Below, in pieces: positions 13,688 through 14,567 of a stretch of 14,567 bases of DNA; the stretch's first letter is position 1; every line of letters begins with the position of its first letter. The notes under the pieces are model-generated. The model saw only the letters and a list, made by a program, of their open reading frames with translations, was not told the origin of the DNA and ran no database searches. Both the position numbers and the translations under genes were made by a program. The stretch is taken from assembly GCA_934717745.1 (NCBI GenBank), contig CAKUZB010000017.1, positions 1 to 14,567 of the forward strand, given 5' to 3'. The stretch is from an uncultured Candidatus Melainabacteria bacterium (lineage in GTDB: Bacteria > Cyanobacteriota > Vampirovibrionia > Gastranaerophilales > Gastranaerophilaceae).

Positions 13688-13717
13688 GAAAATATATAAT
13701 TTTGATGGAGTATTTTA

Positions 13718-14431
13718 ATGAGAATGAGATTACAAAAAGCCCTAGCATTTACTCTTGCAGAAACCTTGATAGTAATGGGTATTATCGGTATTGTGTCAGC
13801 ATTGACACTTCCAAATTTAAATTCATCAACCGGTGAAAAAGAAAAAATTGCTAAAGTAAAAAAGATTTATCAAAACTTAGATGATGCTTTTGGTCGTGCA
13901 CAAGCGGTTTACGGACCTGTAGATGAATGGAAAACTCTTGATTCTACTGCCGCTGCACAAGTAACACGTTTTGGTGAGAGAATAACCGAATTTATGAAAG
14001 TATCCAAAAATTGTGGTGTGGCTACAAATCAAGGTTGTTTTTCAAATAAAAACGTTAAGTATATTGACGGTCGAGATGCGGGTTCTTCAATAGATAACTC
14101 CACTTGGTATAAAATTATTCTTGCAGATGGTACTGCTGTTGCGATGACAAATACGACTTTTCAAGTTGATATTGATGGATTAAATAAAGGACAAAATCAA
14201 CTTGGAACAGATATATTTCTATTTAACCATAATGGTGGAGTAGTTACCCCTTATGGTCCAGATAATTTTTCTGAATATTTGGACGGAAATAATAACTCTA
14301 TAATGCAAAATGGTAATAAAGCATCGGCTTGGATTATAAATTATGACAATATGGATTATTTAAAACTAACAAGTGCAGGTAAATGTCCAAACGGAACAAC
14401 TCCAACTGAGCAAAACCCTAGATGTAAATAG
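13718..14431 (+). CDS. Type IV prepilin-like protein (pseudopilin)
   Basis: An N-terminal class III signal: a short basic leader (MRMRLQKALA) followed by FTLAETLIVMGIIGIVSALT, so the prepilin peptidase would cut before Phe11 and Glu15 is the conserved Glu at mature position 5. The residue before the cut is Ala rather than the usual Gly. The hydrophobic helix (11-32) is followed by an Ala/Lys-rich helix and a globular head. The Cys99/Cys107 and Cys223/Cys236 pairs could form disulfides. DIDGLNKGQNQLGTDIF (151-167) resembles the Asp/Asn-rich calcium-type loop of GspG-like pseudopilins. GGAG seven bases before the ATG supports this start; an ATG two codons later is an alternative. No pilus assembly genes are nearby. 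The role could be a surface fibre, secretion or DNA uptake. Confidence 0.88.
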   Translation: MRMRLQKALAFTLAETLIVMGIIGIVSALTLPNLNSSTGEKEKIAKVKKIYQNLDDAFGRAQAVYGPVDEWKTLDSTAAAQVTRFGERITEFMKVSKNCGVATNQGCFSNKNVKYIDGRDAGSSIDNSTWYKIILADGTAVAMTNTTFQVDIDGLNKGQNQLGTDIFLFNHNGGVVTPYGPDNFSEYLDGNNNSIMQNGNKASAWIINYDNMDYLKLTSAGKCPNGTTPTEQNPRCK

Positions 14432-14449
14432 AGGGTAGAAATTTGCCCT
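14432..14449 (+). terminator. Weak hairpin after the prepilin gene
   Basis: AGGG (14432-14435) pairs with CCCT (14446-14449), with inner pairs including wobbles, directly after the stop codon. There is no T-run downstream, so termination is doubtful. Confidence 0.25.
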
Positions 14450-14504
14450 TACATTAAATTGTTTTGGTTCGTCGTATCACTCTGCCGAATAAAACAAATT
14501 TCCA

Positions 14505-14534
14505 TGTCACCCTGAACTTGTTTCAGGGTCTTAC
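14505..14534. repeat. Short palindromic intergenic repeat
   Basis: ACCCTGAA (14509-14516) and TTCAGGGT (14522-14529) form a perfect eight-base-pair stem with a five-base loop, within TGTCACCCTGAACTTGTTTC and a following AGGGTCTTAC. From memory, similar CCCTGAAC-type palindromes are dispersed in several bacterial genomes. No second copy is in the window, so the repeat status is inference. It could also act as a terminator. Confidence 0.4.
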
Positions 14535-14544
14535 TAATTTGGTA

Positions 14545-14567
14545 TGGTATAATTAATTTATGAGCAA
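14545..14567 (+). promoter_or_regulatory. Extended -10 promoter and start of a gene cut by the window edge
   Basis: TGG then a perfect TATAAT (14548-14553), six bases, and an ATG at 14560. The predicted +1 is the A of that ATG, as at sdaAB. Only ATGAGCAA of the possible gene is inside the window (Met-Ser), so its product cannot be named. No -35 or Shine-Dalgarno is evident. Confidence 0.45.

Noticed and set aside
1..14567. CRISPR arrays, insertion sequences, tRNA or rRNA genes
   Set aside because: No regularly spaced repeats, transposase, tRNA cloverleaf or rRNA-like sequence was found on reading both strands.

Overview
The window is AT-rich bacterial chromosome from what is probably an uncultured gut bacterium of the Gastranaerophilales (Vampirovibrionia/Melainabacteria, the non-photosynthetic sister group of Cyanobacteria). 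This assignment is inference. It rests on the base composition, a prepilin-like protein with an AFTLAETLIVMG N-terminus, a HydG maturase that implies an anaerobic fermenter with [FeFe] hydrogenase, and several small lineage-style orphan proteins. No phage, transposase or CRISPR was seen. A classic RF2 programmed frameshift shows that UGA is an ordinary stop codon.

Layout. Positions 1-303 hold no gene that can be called; they contain a terminator, a folded repeat element and a minus-strand terminator. From 304 to 3449 lie three small proteins of unknown function and a GT-C type membrane glycosyltransferase. The terminator and folded flank near position 47 recur in diverged form at 2896-3003. 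From 3535 to 6765 is a plus-strand operon, tyrS-cysK-cysE-small exported protein. From 6779 to 10272 is a second plus-strand operon, sdaAB-sdaAA-multispanning membrane protein-prfB, with a strong promoter whose predicted start point is the A of the sdaAB ATG. hydG runs on the minus strand (10554-11972) toward prfB. hisS and a degenerate nucleotidyltransferase-like gene follow from 12071, then a type IV prepilin-like gene. A short palindromic repeat and a promoter that fires into a gene cut off by the window edge close the window.

How the genes fit together. CysE and CysK make cysteine from serine, while the adjacent operon encodes both subunits of an iron-sulfur L-serine dehydratase, so serine is the shared branch point between cysteine synthesis and pyruvate plus ammonia. 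TyrS, HisS and RF2 are translation housekeeping.

The most unusual stretch is about 10302-10504, between the convergent genes prfB and hydG. It has an extended -10 promoter, a 24-codon ORF for a hydrophobic/amphipathic peptide with the best Shine-Dalgarno sequence in the window, an upstream segment able to pair with that Shine-Dalgarno sequence, and three more consecutive hairpins. One of these lies inside the ORF and is also a good minus-strand terminator. This resembles the architecture of type I toxin mRNAs or a structured regulatory RNA, but no known family was recognised. A second theme is leaderless initiation: at sdaAB, hisS and the terminal partial gene a -10 hexamer sits exactly six bases before the ATG, with no Shine-Dalgarno sequence.
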